From the NCBI RefSeq assembly GCF_001047135.2, contig NZ_DF968081.1, positions 114,611 to 178,610 on the forward strand: a stretch of DNA of 64,000 bases, in the 5' to 3' direction. The number at the start of each line of letters is the position of its first letter. The first letter of the stretch is position 1. The position numbers were made by a program, and so were the translations under genes. The notes beneath the pieces were generated by a model. That model worked only from the letters and a program-made list of their open reading frames with translations, did no database searches and was not told the DNA's origin. This document shows positions 44,087-53,104 of this stretch, one piece after another. This stretch comes from Fructobacillus tropaeoli (GTDB lineage Bacteria > Bacillota > Bacilli > Lactobacillales > Lactobacillaceae).

Positions 44087-44740
44087 TTAAGCTAATTTCT
44101 TGTCAAACCACTTAGCGATTAATGACAAACCGTAGTTTAACAAGAAGTATACCACCGTCAAGACTACAAGAACAGGAATAATGTAATTCGTGTTCTGCGC
44201 GTAGACGATTTGACCGCGGTACGTCATTTCAGCCAACACAATTCCGGATGCCAAACTCGTGTCCTTCACTAGGGAAATCAGCTGTGAAATAATTGGCGGA
44301 ATCATCTTCTTATAGGCCTGTGGCAGCACGATGTGCCACATCGTCTGCATGTTGGACAAGCCGTTTGCTCGCGCACCCTCAAATTGACCGCGGTCCACCG
44401 CTTCCATTCCACCACGGACAATCTCAGCCAACATGGCCGACTCAAAGAACGTCATCGCTGCCACAGTCGCCCAAAAGATTGGCAAGTGGATGCCTAATTG
44501 TGGCAAGGCAAAGTAAGTAAAGAAGATAATCAGCAACAGTGGCAAGTTACGGACAATGTTGTTCAACGTGCCAACAAATGATGAAAAGAATGGAATCTTT
44601 TCAAATTGAATAATCCCGACAATGGAACCAAACAGCAGACTCAAGACAACCGAAATAGCTGAAACGCCAACAGTAATGCCTAAGCCCCCCAGGAGGTAAC
44701 CCATGTTAGCTGAGGTAAAAGCGTTAAAAAATTCAGACAT
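44087..44740 (-). CDS. Glutamine/polar amino acid ABC permease 2, operon 1
   Basis: This 217-residue HisMQ-type permease has about five helices and the EAA loop GQFEGARANGLSNMQTMW, followed by IVLPQAYKKMIPPI, near residues 128-160. It pairs with the 213-residue permease just upstream to form a heterodimeric channel. It is highly similar to the product at 47291-47944 (most residues identical), differing mainly in scattered hydrophobic residues. Last main gene of operon 1. Confidence 0.93.
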   Translation of the reverse strand: MSEFFNAFTSANMGYLLGGLGITVGVSAISVVLSLLFGSIVGIIQFEKIPFFSSFVGTLNNIVRNLPLLLIIFFTYFALPQLGIHLPIFWATVAAMTFFESAMLAEIVRGGMEAVDRGQFEGARANGLSNMQTMWHIVLPQAYKKMIPPIISQLISLVKDTSLASGIVLAEMTYRGQIVYAQNTNYIIPVLVVLTVVYFLLNYGLSLIAKWFDKKLA

Positions 44741-44752
44741 GACCTTTCCCCC

Positions 44753-45394
44753 TTAGGCTTTCTTCTTCAACTTGGTTTCCAAGTGTTGGACGTAGTAACT
44801 CAATGGCATCGTGATTACCAAATAGAAGACACCAATAATGATATACGTCGTAAAGGTATCAAAGGATGAAGCAGCCACTAAGTTACCCTGGTACATTAAG
44901 TCCAACCCACCAACAAAGGCTAAAATGGAGGAATTCTTGACCAGGTTGATAAACTGATTTCCCAATGAAGGAATCGCCACCTTAAAGGCCTGGGGTAAAA
45001 TAATCACCCGCATGGCTTGGTTAAAGGTCAACCCATTCGAGCGGGCCCCTTCCATTTGGCCGGCTTCAATCGAAAGAATCCCGGCACGAACCGATTCAGC
45101 GATAAAGGCGGACGTGTACAGTGTCAACCCGACCGTTCCGACGACAAAACCAGTCATTTTAATCACCTTCGCTACTGCTAAATACAGGAAAAGCGTGATA
45201 ATCAAGAGTGGAATATTCCGGAAAACCTGAACATAGATATTCCCGATGATGCGACCGGCCTTCGAAGATGAGACCTGCATAATGGCAAACAGAGTTCCCA
45301 AGACCAGTGACCCAATTAGGGCAATAATACTTGCTAAAAGCGTATGACCAAATCCTTGGACAAACACTGAAAAATATTGATTTAAAAGGCTCAT
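44753..45394 (-). CDS. Glutamine/polar amino acid ABC permease 1, operon 1
   Basis: This 213-residue permease has the EAA loop GQMEGARSNGLTFNQAMRV, followed by IILPQAFKVAIPSL. It overlaps the binding-protein gene by four bases and lies 12 bases before permease 2. The order ATPase, binding protein, permease, permease is the same in the second copy. The substrate class (Gln, Glu or Asp) is inferred from PAAT-family resemblance, not from binding residues. Confidence 0.93.
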   Translation of the reverse strand: MSLLNQYFSVFVQGFGHTLLASIIALIGSLVLGTLFAIMQVSSSKAGRIIGNIYVQVFRNIPLLIITLFLYLAVAKVIKMTGFVVGTVGLTLYTSAFIAESVRAGILSIEAGQMEGARSNGLTFNQAMRVIILPQAFKVAIPSLGNQFINLVKNSSILAFVGGLDLMYQGNLVAASSFDTFTTYIIIGVFYLVITMPLSYYVQHLETKLKKKA

Positions 45395-46260
45395 TTGTTT
45401 ACCTCCAAATCATGCCAATCCAAGCCAGGAACGTTATGGAACCACTTTTCAACCAAACGGTTGTACGTGCCATTTTCCTGCAAAGTCTTCAAAGCGCGGT
45501 TGGCCTGCTTTGTCATTGGCTTTTGGTTATGGTCAAAGGCCATTCCGTAAGGTGCCTTGGTGAAGACCCCACCAACAAGGTGGTATTCTGGGTTTTCGGT
45601 TGCGAGACCGTAAAGGATGGCATTATCCGTTGATAGCGCCTGTCCCTGTCCTGATTTCAACGCCTGCATCGCAGAAGCGTAGTCCTGCAAGGCAATAATC
45701 TTAGCCTTCGGCGCATACTTCTTCGTTTCTTGGGCGGCGGTCGTTCCCACAACGACCAACACCGTGTACTTCGGATCGTTCATATCCTTGACGGATTGAA
45801 TGCCAGAGTCCTTTTTAACCAATAATGACTGACCGGCGTTAAAGTAAACGTTGGTAAAGTCAACGATTTTCGCTCTTTCTGGCGTAATCGTCATTGTGGA
45901 AATCAGCCCATCGATGTTCGTATTTTTCAGCAACTGAATCCGCGAAGCGGAAGACACTGGCACAAAGGCTGCTGAAAGTTTCGTATTGGTTTGTTTAGCA
46001 ATCTGGGCGGTCATCGCCTTGGCCAAATCAATTTCAAAACCGGCCGGTTGGGCAGTTTTAGTATCCATCAGGCCAAAAAGTTTCGTATCAGCTTTAACAC
46101 CCCAGGTAATTTGCCCCTTCTTTTCAACCCGGGCCAGGGTATCTTGGTGCGTTTTGTTTTTGTCAATCGTCACGCTGGCCCAAAAAGCCCCCAGCAAAAT
46201 CAGGGCAGCCAAAACCAGCGAAGCAATGATTCCAAAACGACGTTTTCTAATCTTTTCCAT
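45391..46260 (-). CDS. Glutamine/polar amino acid ABC solute-binding protein, operon 1 (no lipobox)
   Basis: This 289-residue family 3 binding protein begins with a basic tail MEKIRKRR and one hydrophobic helix (about 9-30). No cysteine follows, so lipid attachment is impossible and the helix must act as an anchor. Core motifs are ITWGVKADTKLFGLMD near 50, GFEIDLAKAMTAQI near 75 and MTITPERAKIVDFTNVY near 123. Its start and end overlap or abut its neighbours in the operon. It is clearly paralogous to the product at 48595-49464. Confidence 0.92.
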   Translation of the reverse strand: MEKIRKRRFGIIASLVLAALILLGAFWASVTIDKNKTHQDTLARVEKKGQITWGVKADTKLFGLMDTKTAQPAGFEIDLAKAMTAQIAKQTNTKLSAAFVPVSSASRIQLLKNTNIDGLISTMTITPERAKIVDFTNVYFNAGQSLLVKKDSGIQSVKDMNDPKYTVLVVVGTTAAQETKKYAPKAKIIALQDYASAMQALKSGQGQALSTDNAILYGLATENPEYHLVGGVFTKAPYGMAFDHNQKPMTKQANRALKTLQENGTYNRLVEKWFHNVPGLDWHDLEVNK

Positions 46261-46306
46261 ACGCTTTATCTAACTAAGTTAATTTAGCTAGACCCTTCCT
46301 TCCATT

Positions 46307-47044
46307 TTAGTGATGTTCTACCTGGCTCAAGAACTTCTTGGCCCGTGGCTCTGTTGGGTTTTCAAAGAAAGCTTCCGTTGAACTATCTTCTAAGATTCGG
46401 CCATCGGCCATAAAGATTACCCGATCAGCGACCGCCTTGGCGAAACTCATTTCATGAGTCACCACCAGCAAGGTCATATCAGAATCGCGCGCAATATCAC
46501 GCATGACATCCAGCACATCCCCGATCATTTCGGGATCCAAGGCGGAAGTTGGCTCATCAAACAGCAAAGCCTTTGGCTTCATTGCCAATGAACGAGCGAT
46601 TGCCACTCGTTGCTTCTGGCCTCCTGATAACGCTGCCGGCATGCTATTCGCCTTATCTGCTAAACCAACCTGCTCTAACAATTCCATAGCAATCCGTTTG
46701 TTCTCGGCTTCATCGCGGTGCAAAACCAAGCGTGGTGCCAGCATAATATTTTCCAAAACCGTCTTGTTGTTGTAGAGGTTAAAGTGCTGGAAAACCATCC
46801 CAACGTTCTTACGAATTTTATTAATATCCGTCTTCGGGTCATGCAAGTCGAACCCGTCAACCAATAACTGCCCCTCTTCGATTTCTTCCAAACCATTGAT
46901 TGTGCGAATCAAGGTTGACTTTCCGGAACCGGAAGGGCCAATGAGGACCACCGTTTCACCCGCGTCAATTTTCAAGTTCACATCGTGTAAGGCATGAAAA
47001 TCCCCGTAGTACTTTTGTACATCTTTGAATTCAATCATTGACAT
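46307..47044 (-). CDS. glnQ: Glutamine/polar amino acid ABC ATPase, operon 1
   Basis: This 245-residue ATPase has Walker A GPSGSGKST near 35, signature LSGGQKQR near 137 and Walker B LLFDEPTSALDPE near 158. I trimmed the start to MSMIEFKDVQKYYG at 47044, which has GAGGAG. It is the first gene of operon 1 and lies downstream of a leader hairpin. Confidence 0.95.
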   Translation of the reverse strand: MSMIEFKDVQKYYGDFHALHDVNLKIDAGETVVLIGPSGSGKSTLIRTINGLEEIEEGQLLVDGFDLHDPKTDINKIRKNVGMVFQHFNLYNNKTVLENIMLAPRLVLHRDEAENKRIAMELLEQVGLADKANSMPAALSGGQKQRVAIARSLAMKPKALLFDEPTSALDPEMIGDVLDVMRDIARDSDMTLLVVTHEMSFAKAVADRVIFMADGRILEDSSTEAFFENPTEPRAKKFLSQVEHH

Positions 47045-47057
47045 CGCTTTTCTCCTC

Positions 47058-47098
47058 ACAAAAAAGTCGCCTTTTCCTAACTGCAGGAAAAGGCGTTA
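47058..47098 (-). promoter_or_regulatory. Leader hairpin with T tract before operon 1
   Basis: On the minus strand CGCCTTTTCC and GGAAAAGGCG form a ten-base-pair stem followed by ACTTTTTT. It lies a few bases before the glnQ ribosome site. It looks like an intrinsic terminator in the 5' leader, that is, an attenuator. Operon 2 has a different hairpin in the same place. Confidence 0.6.
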
Positions 47099-47230
47099 AG
47101 ATTAATACGTACATTTTACCATTTATAGCCCCTCTACGTTAGGTATTTTGACTAAAAGACTTGAAATTGACCTAGTTCTACTAGCTAATTGCTAAGTTGC
47201 CGAACTAAAGACAACTGATTTGTCCAAAAG

Positions 47231-47263
47231 AAAAAACGATCCACTCAAAAAGTGAATCGTTTT
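47231..47263 (-). terminator. Terminator of glutamine-type operon 2
   Basis: AAAACGAT-CACT pairs with AGTG-ATCGTTTT. The minus-strand T tract follows. It separates the two tandem operons. Confidence 0.85.
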
Positions 47264-47290
47264 CTTCATATATATATAATAGGCAAACAA

Positions 47291-47944
47291 TTATGCCAAC
47301 TTGTGATCAAACCACTTGGCAATCAATGACAAGCCGTAGTTCAACAAGAAGTAAACCAAGGTCATCACAACCAAGACGGGCACGATGAAATTCGTGTTTT
47401 GCGCGTAGATAATTTGACCACGGTAAGTCAATTCCGCAAGAACAATTCCGGATGCCAAACTCGTATCCTTCACTAAGGAAATCAGTTGCGAGATAATTGG
47501 CGGAATCATCTTCTTGTAGGCCTGTGGCAACACAATGTGCCACATCGTCTGCATATTCGACAGACCATTGGCACGGGCACCTTCAAACTGGCCGATATCA
47601 ACAGCTTCCAAACCACCACGGACAATTTCAGCCAACATTGCCGACTGGAAGACCGTCATGGCCACGACCGTTGCCCAAAAAATTGGCAAGTGCAGGCCTA
47701 ATTGTGGCAAGGCAAAGTAAGTAAAGAAAATAATTAACAACAACGGCAAGTTACGAACGATGTTGTTGATTGTTCCAACGAAACTTGAGAAGTAAGGAAT
47801 CTTTTCAAAGAAAACAATTCCAATAATGGAACCAAAAATCAGACTCAAAACAACCGAGATGATTGAGACCCCAACGGTAATCCCTAGACCGCCCATCAGG
47901 TAGCCGAGGTTTGCCTCTGTAAAGGCACTAAAAAATCCTGACAT
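47291..47944 (-). CDS. Glutamine/polar amino acid ABC permease 2, operon 2
   Basis: This 217-residue permease is the counterpart of the one at 44087-44740: same length, same EAA loop GQFEGARANGLSNMQTMW, same C-terminus SLIAKWFDxKLA. It is the last gene of operon 2 and is followed by a terminator, without the small 75-residue gene seen in operon 1. Confidence 0.93.
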   Translation of the reverse strand: MSGFFSAFTEANLGYLMGGLGITVGVSIISVVLSLIFGSIIGIVFFEKIPYFSSFVGTINNIVRNLPLLLIIFFTYFALPQLGLHLPIFWATVVAMTVFQSAMLAEIVRGGLEAVDIGQFEGARANGLSNMQTMWHIVLPQAYKKMIPPIISQLISLVKDTSLASGIVLAELTYRGQIIYAQNTNFIVPVLVVMTLVYFLLNYGLSLIAKWFDHKLA

Positions 47945-47956
47945 TCTGCGGCCTCC

Positions 47957-48598
47957 TTATGCGTTCTTCTTCAATTTATGTTCAAGGTGTTGGATGTAGT
48001 AACTGAGTGGCAAGGTAATTACAAGGTAGAAGAGTCCAATGATAATGTAAGTCGTAAAGGTATCAAAGGAGTTCGCTGCCACGATGTTTCCTTGGTACAT
48101 CAAGTCCAGTCCACCGACAAAGGCCAAAATTGATGAGTTCTTAACTAAGTTAATAAACTGATTTCCCAATGAAGGAATCGCCACCTTGAAGGCCTGAGGT
48201 AAAATAATCACCCGCATTGCCTGACCAAAGGTCAACCCGTTTGCTCGTGCCCCTTCCATCTGACCGGCTTCAATGGAAAGAATACCAGCTCGAACGGATT
48301 CGGCAATAAAGGCTGAGGTATACAGCGTCAAAGCAATTGTTCCGGCCGTAAACCCTGTCATCTTAATCACCTTCGCTACCGCGAGGTAGAAGAAAAGCGT
48401 GATAATCAACAGCGGAATGTTTCGGAAAACCTGGACATAGATATTACCGATTGTGCGGGCCGTTCTTGAATTCGTGACCTGCATAATCGCAAAAATTGTT
48501 CCTAAAATCAGTGATCCCACCAAGGCAAAGATACTAGCCAACAGGGTGTGACCAAATCCTTGGAGGAAGACCGAGAAATTTTGTTCAAACAAACTCAT
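47957..48598 (-). CDS. Glutamine/polar amino acid ABC permease 1, operon 2
   Basis: This 213-residue permease is the counterpart of 44753-45394 with the same length and spacing. The EAA loop reads GQMEGARANGLTFGQAMRV. It overlaps the binding-protein gene by four bases. Differences from operon 1 are scattered, so the duplication is not very recent or the copies are under separate selection. Confidence 0.93.
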   Translation of the reverse strand: MSLFEQNFSVFLQGFGHTLLASIFALVGSLILGTIFAIMQVTNSRTARTIGNIYVQVFRNIPLLIITLFFYLAVAKVIKMTGFTAGTIALTLYTSAFIAESVRAGILSIEAGQMEGARANGLTFGQAMRVIILPQAFKVAIPSLGNQFINLVKNSSILAFVGGLDLMYQGNIVAANSFDTFTTYIIIGLFYLVITLPLSYYIQHLEHKLKKNA

Positions 48599-49464
48599 TC
48601 GTGCACCTCCAAATCATGCCAATCCAAACCTGGCACCTGACCGAACCACTTCTTAATCAACTGGTTGTAGACACCGTTCTTCTTCATGGTGTTAATTGCC
48701 TGATTGACTTGATCAACCATTGGCTTTTGATCATGGTCAAAGGCTGCCCCGTAAGGGCCGTTGGTCAATGTACCACCAACAACCTGGTAGTCTGGGTTTT
48801 CCGTGGCCAAACCATACAAGATCGCGTTATCGGTTGAGATTGCTTGTCCTTGACCAGCCTTCAATGCCTGCATGGCAGAAGCATAGTCTTGTAAGGCAAT
48901 CGTCTTGGCCTTCGGTGCAAACTTCTTAATATTTTGTGCTGCGGTTGTTCCCACAACGACCAAAACAGTCTTGCTTGGGTCGTTCAAATCATTGACAGAC
49001 TTGATGCCTGAATCCTTCTTAACCAAAAGTGACTGACCCGCTGGGAAATATGGTTGACTGAAATCAACAATCTTTGCCCGTTCTGGGGTAATCGTCATCA
49101 CACCGAAGACTCCATCAATATTGGTATTCTTCAGCAACTGAATTTTAGAGGCAGTTGAAACCGTCACGAAGGATGGTGTCAACTTTTCGCCAATTTGCTT
49201 ACCGATTTGCTTGGTGACAGCCTTGGCCATGTCGACATCGAATCCTTCAGATTGACCAGTCTTCGTGTCCATCAAACCAAACAGCTTCGTATCAGCCTTG
49301 GTTCCCCAAACAATTTTCCCACTCTTCTTTACTCGAGTGAGGGTATCTTGGTGCTTGGCATTATGTGCAACCGTTTGTTGCGCCCAAAATAGACCAAGGA
49401 CAATGGCCAGGGCTAAAATAATGGTCGCGATTAAGCCAAAGCGCCGCTTCTTTGCTTTTTCCAT
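48595..49464 (-). CDS. Glutamine/polar amino acid ABC solute-binding protein, operon 2 (no lipobox)
   Basis: This 289-residue family 3 binding protein has exactly the same length as its paralogue. The N-terminal anchor helix (about 9-30) again lacks any cysteine. Core motifs are IVWGTKADTKLFGLMD, GFDVDMAKAVTKQI and MTITPERAKIVDFSQPY. The residues around the ligand site are mostly shared, so both operons probably carry the same or similar amino acids with different affinity or regulation. Confidence 0.92.
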   Translation of the reverse strand: MEKAKKRRFGLIATIILALAIVLGLFWAQQTVAHNAKHQDTLTRVKKSGKIVWGTKADTKLFGLMDTKTGQSEGFDVDMAKAVTKQIGKQIGEKLTPSFVTVSTASKIQLLKNTNIDGVFGVMTITPERAKIVDFSQPYFPAGQSLLVKKDSGIKSVNDLNDPSKTVLVVVGTTAAQNIKKFAPKAKTIALQDYASAMQALKAGQGQAISTDNAILYGLATENPDYQVVGGTLTNGPYGAAFDHDQKPMVDQVNQAINTMKKNGVYNQLIKKWFGQVPGLDWHDLEVHE

Positions 49465-49489
49465 AAAGCAATTCCCCTTTCCCGTCTTC

Positions 49490-50227
49490 TTAGTGGTGTT
49501 CCACCTGGCTTAAGAACTTCTTCGCCCGCGGTTCTCGAGGATTTTCAAAGAAACTAGCTGTCGAATTATCTTCCAAAATGCGACCGTCGGCCATAAAGAT
49601 CACCCGGTCGGCCACTGCCTTGGCAAAGCCCATTTCGTGAGTCACAACCAACAAAGTCATGGATGAATCCTTGGCGATATCACGCATAACATCCAAAACA
49701 TCCCCAATCATTTCAGGGTCCAATGCAGAAGTTGGTTCATCGAACAAGAGTGCCTTTGGCTTCATTGCCAAAGACCGGGCAATGGCGATTCGTTGCTTTT
49801 GACCACCTGATAAGGCAGACGGCATGTTGTTGGCTTTGTCAGCCAAACCAACTTTTTCCAGCAATTCCATTGCGATTCGCTTGTTTTCGGCCTCTTCGCG
49901 GCCCAAAACTAGACGCGGTGCCAACATGATGTTCTCCAACGCTGTTTTGTTGTTATACAAATTAAAGTGTTGGAAGACCATCCCGACATCCCGACGGATC
50001 TTATTAATGTCGGTTTTGGGGTCGTGGAGGTCTTGACCATCCACAATCAACTGCCCGTCTTCGATTTCTTCTAAACCGTTGACGGTTCGAATCAAGGTCG
50101 ACTTTCCTGACCCAGAAGGGCCGATTAAGACAACAGTCTCACCCGCATCAATTTTTAAATTGATGTCGTGGAGGGCATGAAAGTCACCATAGTACTTTTG
50201 TACATTTTTGAATTCGATCATTGACAT
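49490..50227 (-). CDS. glnQ: Glutamine/polar amino acid ABC ATPase, operon 2
   Basis: This 245-residue ATPase is nearly the same as the operon 1 ATPase, with GPSGSGKST, LSGGQKQR and LLFDEPTSALDPE. The frame can be extended 30 residues upstream, but MSMIEFKNVQ at 50227 has AAGGAG, and the paralogue starts at the same place. It is the first gene of operon 2. The upstream region has a GACC-GTAAG hairpin (about 50257-50297) and a perfect palindrome TGTTAGCTAACA (50322-50333). Confidence 0.94.
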   Translation of the reverse strand: MSMIEFKNVQKYYGDFHALHDINLKIDAGETVVLIGPSGSGKSTLIRTVNGLEEIEDGQLIVDGQDLHDPKTDINKIRRDVGMVFQHFNLYNNKTALENIMLAPRLVLGREEAENKRIAMELLEKVGLADKANNMPSALSGGQKQRIAIARSLAMKPKALLFDEPTSALDPEMIGDVLDVMRDIAKDSSMTLLVVTHEMGFAKAVADRVIFMADGRILEDNSTASFFENPREPRAKKFLSQVEHH

Positions 50228-50461
50228 CGTTTTTCTCCTTGCAACATTTATTCTAGTCGACCGTAAGTGGGACAAGCTTATTTCCATCTTACGGGTCAAC
50301 GTCCTAAAATCTGACAAACTTTGTTAGCTAACATAACAAAAGAATGAAAAAAGTTTAAGGTTTTTCTTATATTAGCTACCTAAAAACAAACAAAAAGAGC
50401 AAAAGAAGACAAATGTTCTGCTTTTACTCTAAAATAATTCACCTACTTTTCACCCTTGTCG

Positions 50462-50995
50462 TTAGGCCCGGTGACCCGTTTCCAATGTATCTTCCATTTT
50501 TTCAATTAAAGGTTCGACAGGGAACCGATTTCTGAGGTAATCAAAAATGGCTAAGATAATTGGTCGAACAATCAAGAAGAAAATCGGTACAGCAACAAAG
50601 AAAGTTTTGACCCAATTCATCAAGTAACCTGGCAAGAATTGTGGGTAAAGACGATGGTACATTTCGGTCAACCAGAGCATCATGATGGAAACATTAAGCA
50701 TCATCACAGTCAATGGAACCGTGTAACTTTCGGACAAATGATTTTTAATAAATTTCGGATAATGCTTATGAAGCCGCATGGTAATTGGCAAGGTCACAAA
50801 AGTACGCAAGCAATAAATAAAGACCACAACAACTGGATACATGAGCCAAACGCGTTCAAGCTTCTGTTCAGAAAAGCCAAAACGAATAACAGTATTATAT
50901 GTGGACATGATGGCAACCATCACGATTGGAAAAACCCAAGCAAGGGTATTAGGGTGGTGCAAAAGCTTATGTAAAAATTTGGATAACGATTTCAT
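50462..50995 (-). CDS. DUF2798-like membrane protein
   Basis: This 177-residue protein has four hydrophobic helices in two similar halves (about 18-38, 50-70, 95-115, 130-155). Each half holds a Phe/Thr-rich helix, as in proteins with two DUF2798 repeats. AAAGGAAA lies upstream of the ATG. The function of the family is unknown. The transcript leader has a hairpin with a T tract. Confidence 0.75.
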   Translation of the reverse strand: MKSLSKFLHKLLHHPNTLAWVFPIVMVAIMSTYNTVIRFGFSEQKLERVWLMYPVVVVFIYCLRTFVTLPITMRLHKHYPKFIKNHLSESYTVPLTVMMLNVSIMMLWLTEMYHRLYPQFLPGYLMNWVKTFFVAVPIFFLIVRPIILAIFDYLRNRFPVEPLIEKMEDTLETGHRA

Positions 50996-51030
50996 CTAAT
51001 AATTTTCCTTTCATTTTATTATTTTTCCGC

Positions 51031-51073
51031 CAAAAAAATCAGCCTGGGCGATCCGATGGCAACCCTAGCTGAT
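51031..51073 (-). promoter_or_regulatory. Hairpin with T tract in the DUF2798 leader
   Basis: On the minus strand AATCAGC-AGGG-GC pairs with GC-CC-GCTGATT and is followed by TTTTTTT, about 35 bases before the gene. It may be an attenuator or the terminator of a short RNA. One arm contains the AAATCAG heptamer. Confidence 0.5.
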
Positions 51074-51180
51074 TCAACGGCAGGAAATGTCAAAGCACTT
51101 ATATTTCAACCATAACAGAAAACCTGACATTTGTCTAAATTTGTTAATATTTCTATCTTACTAGCAATAAATTACAAACT

Positions 51181-51212
51181 AAAAAAGCAATTCAGAATTG
51201 GAATTGCTTTCT
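51181..51212 (-). terminator. Terminator of the DUF805 gene
   Basis: AAAGCAATTC and GAATTGCTTT are perfect arms. On the minus strand TTTTTT follows. It lies about 45 bases after the stop. Confidence 0.88.
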
Positions 51213-51254
51213 CAAAGTTGTATCAATTGATGTTATTGTTGGCAAGCTTTAGCC

Positions 51255-51731
51255 TTAGCGCTGATTTTTACCAATCATTCGAACGTTTGCTAACTTATCG
51301 GTTGGAAAGACCAAGATCAACAGAATCAACAAGGACACGATATCGTTCAACACTCCGGTTGAACCAAAAGCATCAGACAAGATATCAATGGCAAAAACAA
51401 TCCAAACCAGGACGGCATTCAACCCTGTGTCTCGAATGCGGCGGACTTCCAACGATAGCGAAGGAATTAAAATAGCCAGAAAAACCAATGCTGAGACAAC
51501 TAGCCAAAGGATTAGACCACCCGACAAGGTCGTTAACCAATGCCAAATATTCATTTTTTCATTAGCTGGTGACAGGCCGGCAAAAACAGCCATAATCACA
51601 GTCGCAACTACCCAAAGAATTGCCAAAATGCCGCCAAGTAAAACCATCCACCAATATTCGGCCCTAGTCGCAGTACCGGTAAAGTTAAAATAGTTTTTCC
51701 AAAAGCTTTTGAAAGAAGCACCCATAGTCAT
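51255..51731 (-). CDS. DUF805 family inner membrane protein
   Basis: This 158-residue protein starts with the family signature FKSFWKNYFNFTGTATRAEYWW (residues 7-28), where the R-x-x-Y-W box is diagnostic. About three to four hydrophobic helices follow, and then SLEVRRIRDTGLNAV near 95, also typical. The function is unknown across the family. AAGGAG lies ten bases before the ATG; MGASF at 51725 is a possible alternative. Confidence 0.88.
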   Translation of the reverse strand: MTMGASFKSFWKNYFNFTGTATRAEYWWMVLLGGILAILWVVATVIMAVFAGLSPANEKMNIWHWLTTLSGGLILWLVVSALVFLAILIPSLSLEVRRIRDTGLNAVLVWIVFAIDILSDAFGSTGVLNDIVSLLILLILVFPTDKLANVRMIGKNQR

Positions 51732-51844
51732 TTGTGTTGTTCTCCTTCTCTATTCCTGTTGATGTCCATTGTACGCAAGCTTGGAAGGGCATGCAAGGTG
51801 GAATAGAGTTGGGAAAAGGATTTTTGATTCCGACCTTTTTCTGC

Positions 51845-53104
51845 TCACTGCTTTAACGAGAGGCGCTTTCCCTGTGCTTTCGCCTGCGCTTCGGTCATCG
51901 TGATGATGTTGGCCTTATTAGTACGAGCTGGCATTGAATCGGTACTATACCAGTAGACATCTGATTTTCCGCCACCAGTGACATAAACTGTTCTATCGGA
52001 TTCACCGCTATTGCCTTGATCAGACTGAGTAGGTTGCGCAGCAGGCGCTGTAGACTGTTCTGTCGGGGTGGTCGATTGTGCTACTGAAGCATCTGATTGA
52101 GTTGCAGGAGCTGTACTTTGCTCCTGCTTTTTTGTCGTGGATTTGCTTGACTTACTCTTCTTTGTTGCAACACTAGTACCAGCCTCTGCAACCGTATTCG
52201 TAGCTCGTCCACTAGCATAATCAATTGTTCCGTTTGGTGTCACATTATCAAGAACAACATGAGTAACGCCATTGCTATCAGTTGATTCTTTACCGGACCC
52301 CAGCTTAATTACGAGTGTCTTACCTGAGCTATCTAAGCCAACATAGTCCAACTTGACCTGGCGAGGAATCAATTCATCCCCTTGGTAAATTGGTGTTACT
52401 TGGTAATCTAGCCAATAATTCGGATGGTTAGCCAACCAAGAGTCAAGACGATTTTCATAGAAAAGCATCGAATCCTGGTTACTATCGTTCATTCCCTTAT
52501 AATTACCAGCATTCATCCAAGCCGTTTCTGGTACTAAGTTTTTGGGTTCATCATTCAAACCGCTAAATTGGTAACCAACCAAATGACCTCGGTTCATTAC
52601 CCAAGCCTGCTTGGTTCCATCACCATAATAAAATTTAAAGTTGTGCCACCCGACCGGGTTGTACTTTAATTTTGCTGCCCGTTTAACTTTTGGCTCATCC
52701 TTATCCTGCAATTGAATATGAGAATAAGTTGCTCGCCCCAATCGATCCAAGTCACCCATGACCATTTGCCGCTTGCCGGTAAATGCTAAGAGGCCACTAT
52801 CCGTTTGCTGTTTTTGGTCAACATTGGTACTTGAACTTTGAGTAGCTGCGGCACTACTTGAAGTCGCAGCCGATTTCTTTGACTGCGACGCCGTTGTAGC
52901 TGATTTTTTCGCCTTTGGCTTGTCATCCGCCTGTGATTGATCGGTAGGTGTCGTTACCCCGGCAATCATAAAGAAGGCCAGCGTTGCCGCTAGTAGCCAC
53001 TTACCTCGCTTTGGCAGCTTTAATCCCGCCCGCTTATTTTTCATCCATTCGACCATTAGCCAAATCAGGGATACGAAAAATAGCATTACAAAAAATCCAT
53101 TCAT
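51845..53104 (-). CDS. DNA/RNA non-specific endonuclease, EndA-like, with C-terminal extension
   Basis: This 419-residue membrane-anchored nuclease has two hydrophobic segments at about 2-18 and 33-48, a Ser/Ala/Thr/Lys linker, a nuclease domain at about 105-290 and a second low-complexity Gln/Ser/Thr/Pro linker (about 295-365). A short C-terminal module (VYWYSTDSMPARTNKANI) then ends in Lys-rich residues. The catalytic box reads MNRGHLVGYQFSG near residue 170, which keeps His and is the usual LAB form of DRGH. EndA homologues degrade one strand of incoming DNA in competent streptococci or act as secreted nutrient nucleases. GGGAG precedes the ATG. It is monocistronic. Confidence 0.88.
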   Translation of the reverse strand: MNGFFVMLFFVSLIWLMVEWMKNKRAGLKLPKRGKWLLAATLAFFMIAGVTTPTDQSQADDKPKAKKSATTASQSKKSAATSSSAAATQSSSTNVDQKQQTDSGLLAFTGKRQMVMGDLDRLGRATYSHIQLQDKDEPKVKRAAKLKYNPVGWHNFKFYYGDGTKQAWVMNRGHLVGYQFSGLNDEPKNLVPETAWMNAGNYKGMNDSNQDSMLFYENRLDSWLANHPNYWLDYQVTPIYQGDELIPRQVKLDYVGLDSSGKTLVIKLGSGKESTDSNGVTHVVLDNVTPNGTIDYASGRATNTVAEAGTSVATKKSKSSKSTTKKQEQSTAPATQSDASVAQSTTPTEQSTAPAAQPTQSDQGNSGESDRTVYVTGGGKSDVYWYSTDSMPARTNKANIITMTEAQAKAQGKRLSLKQ

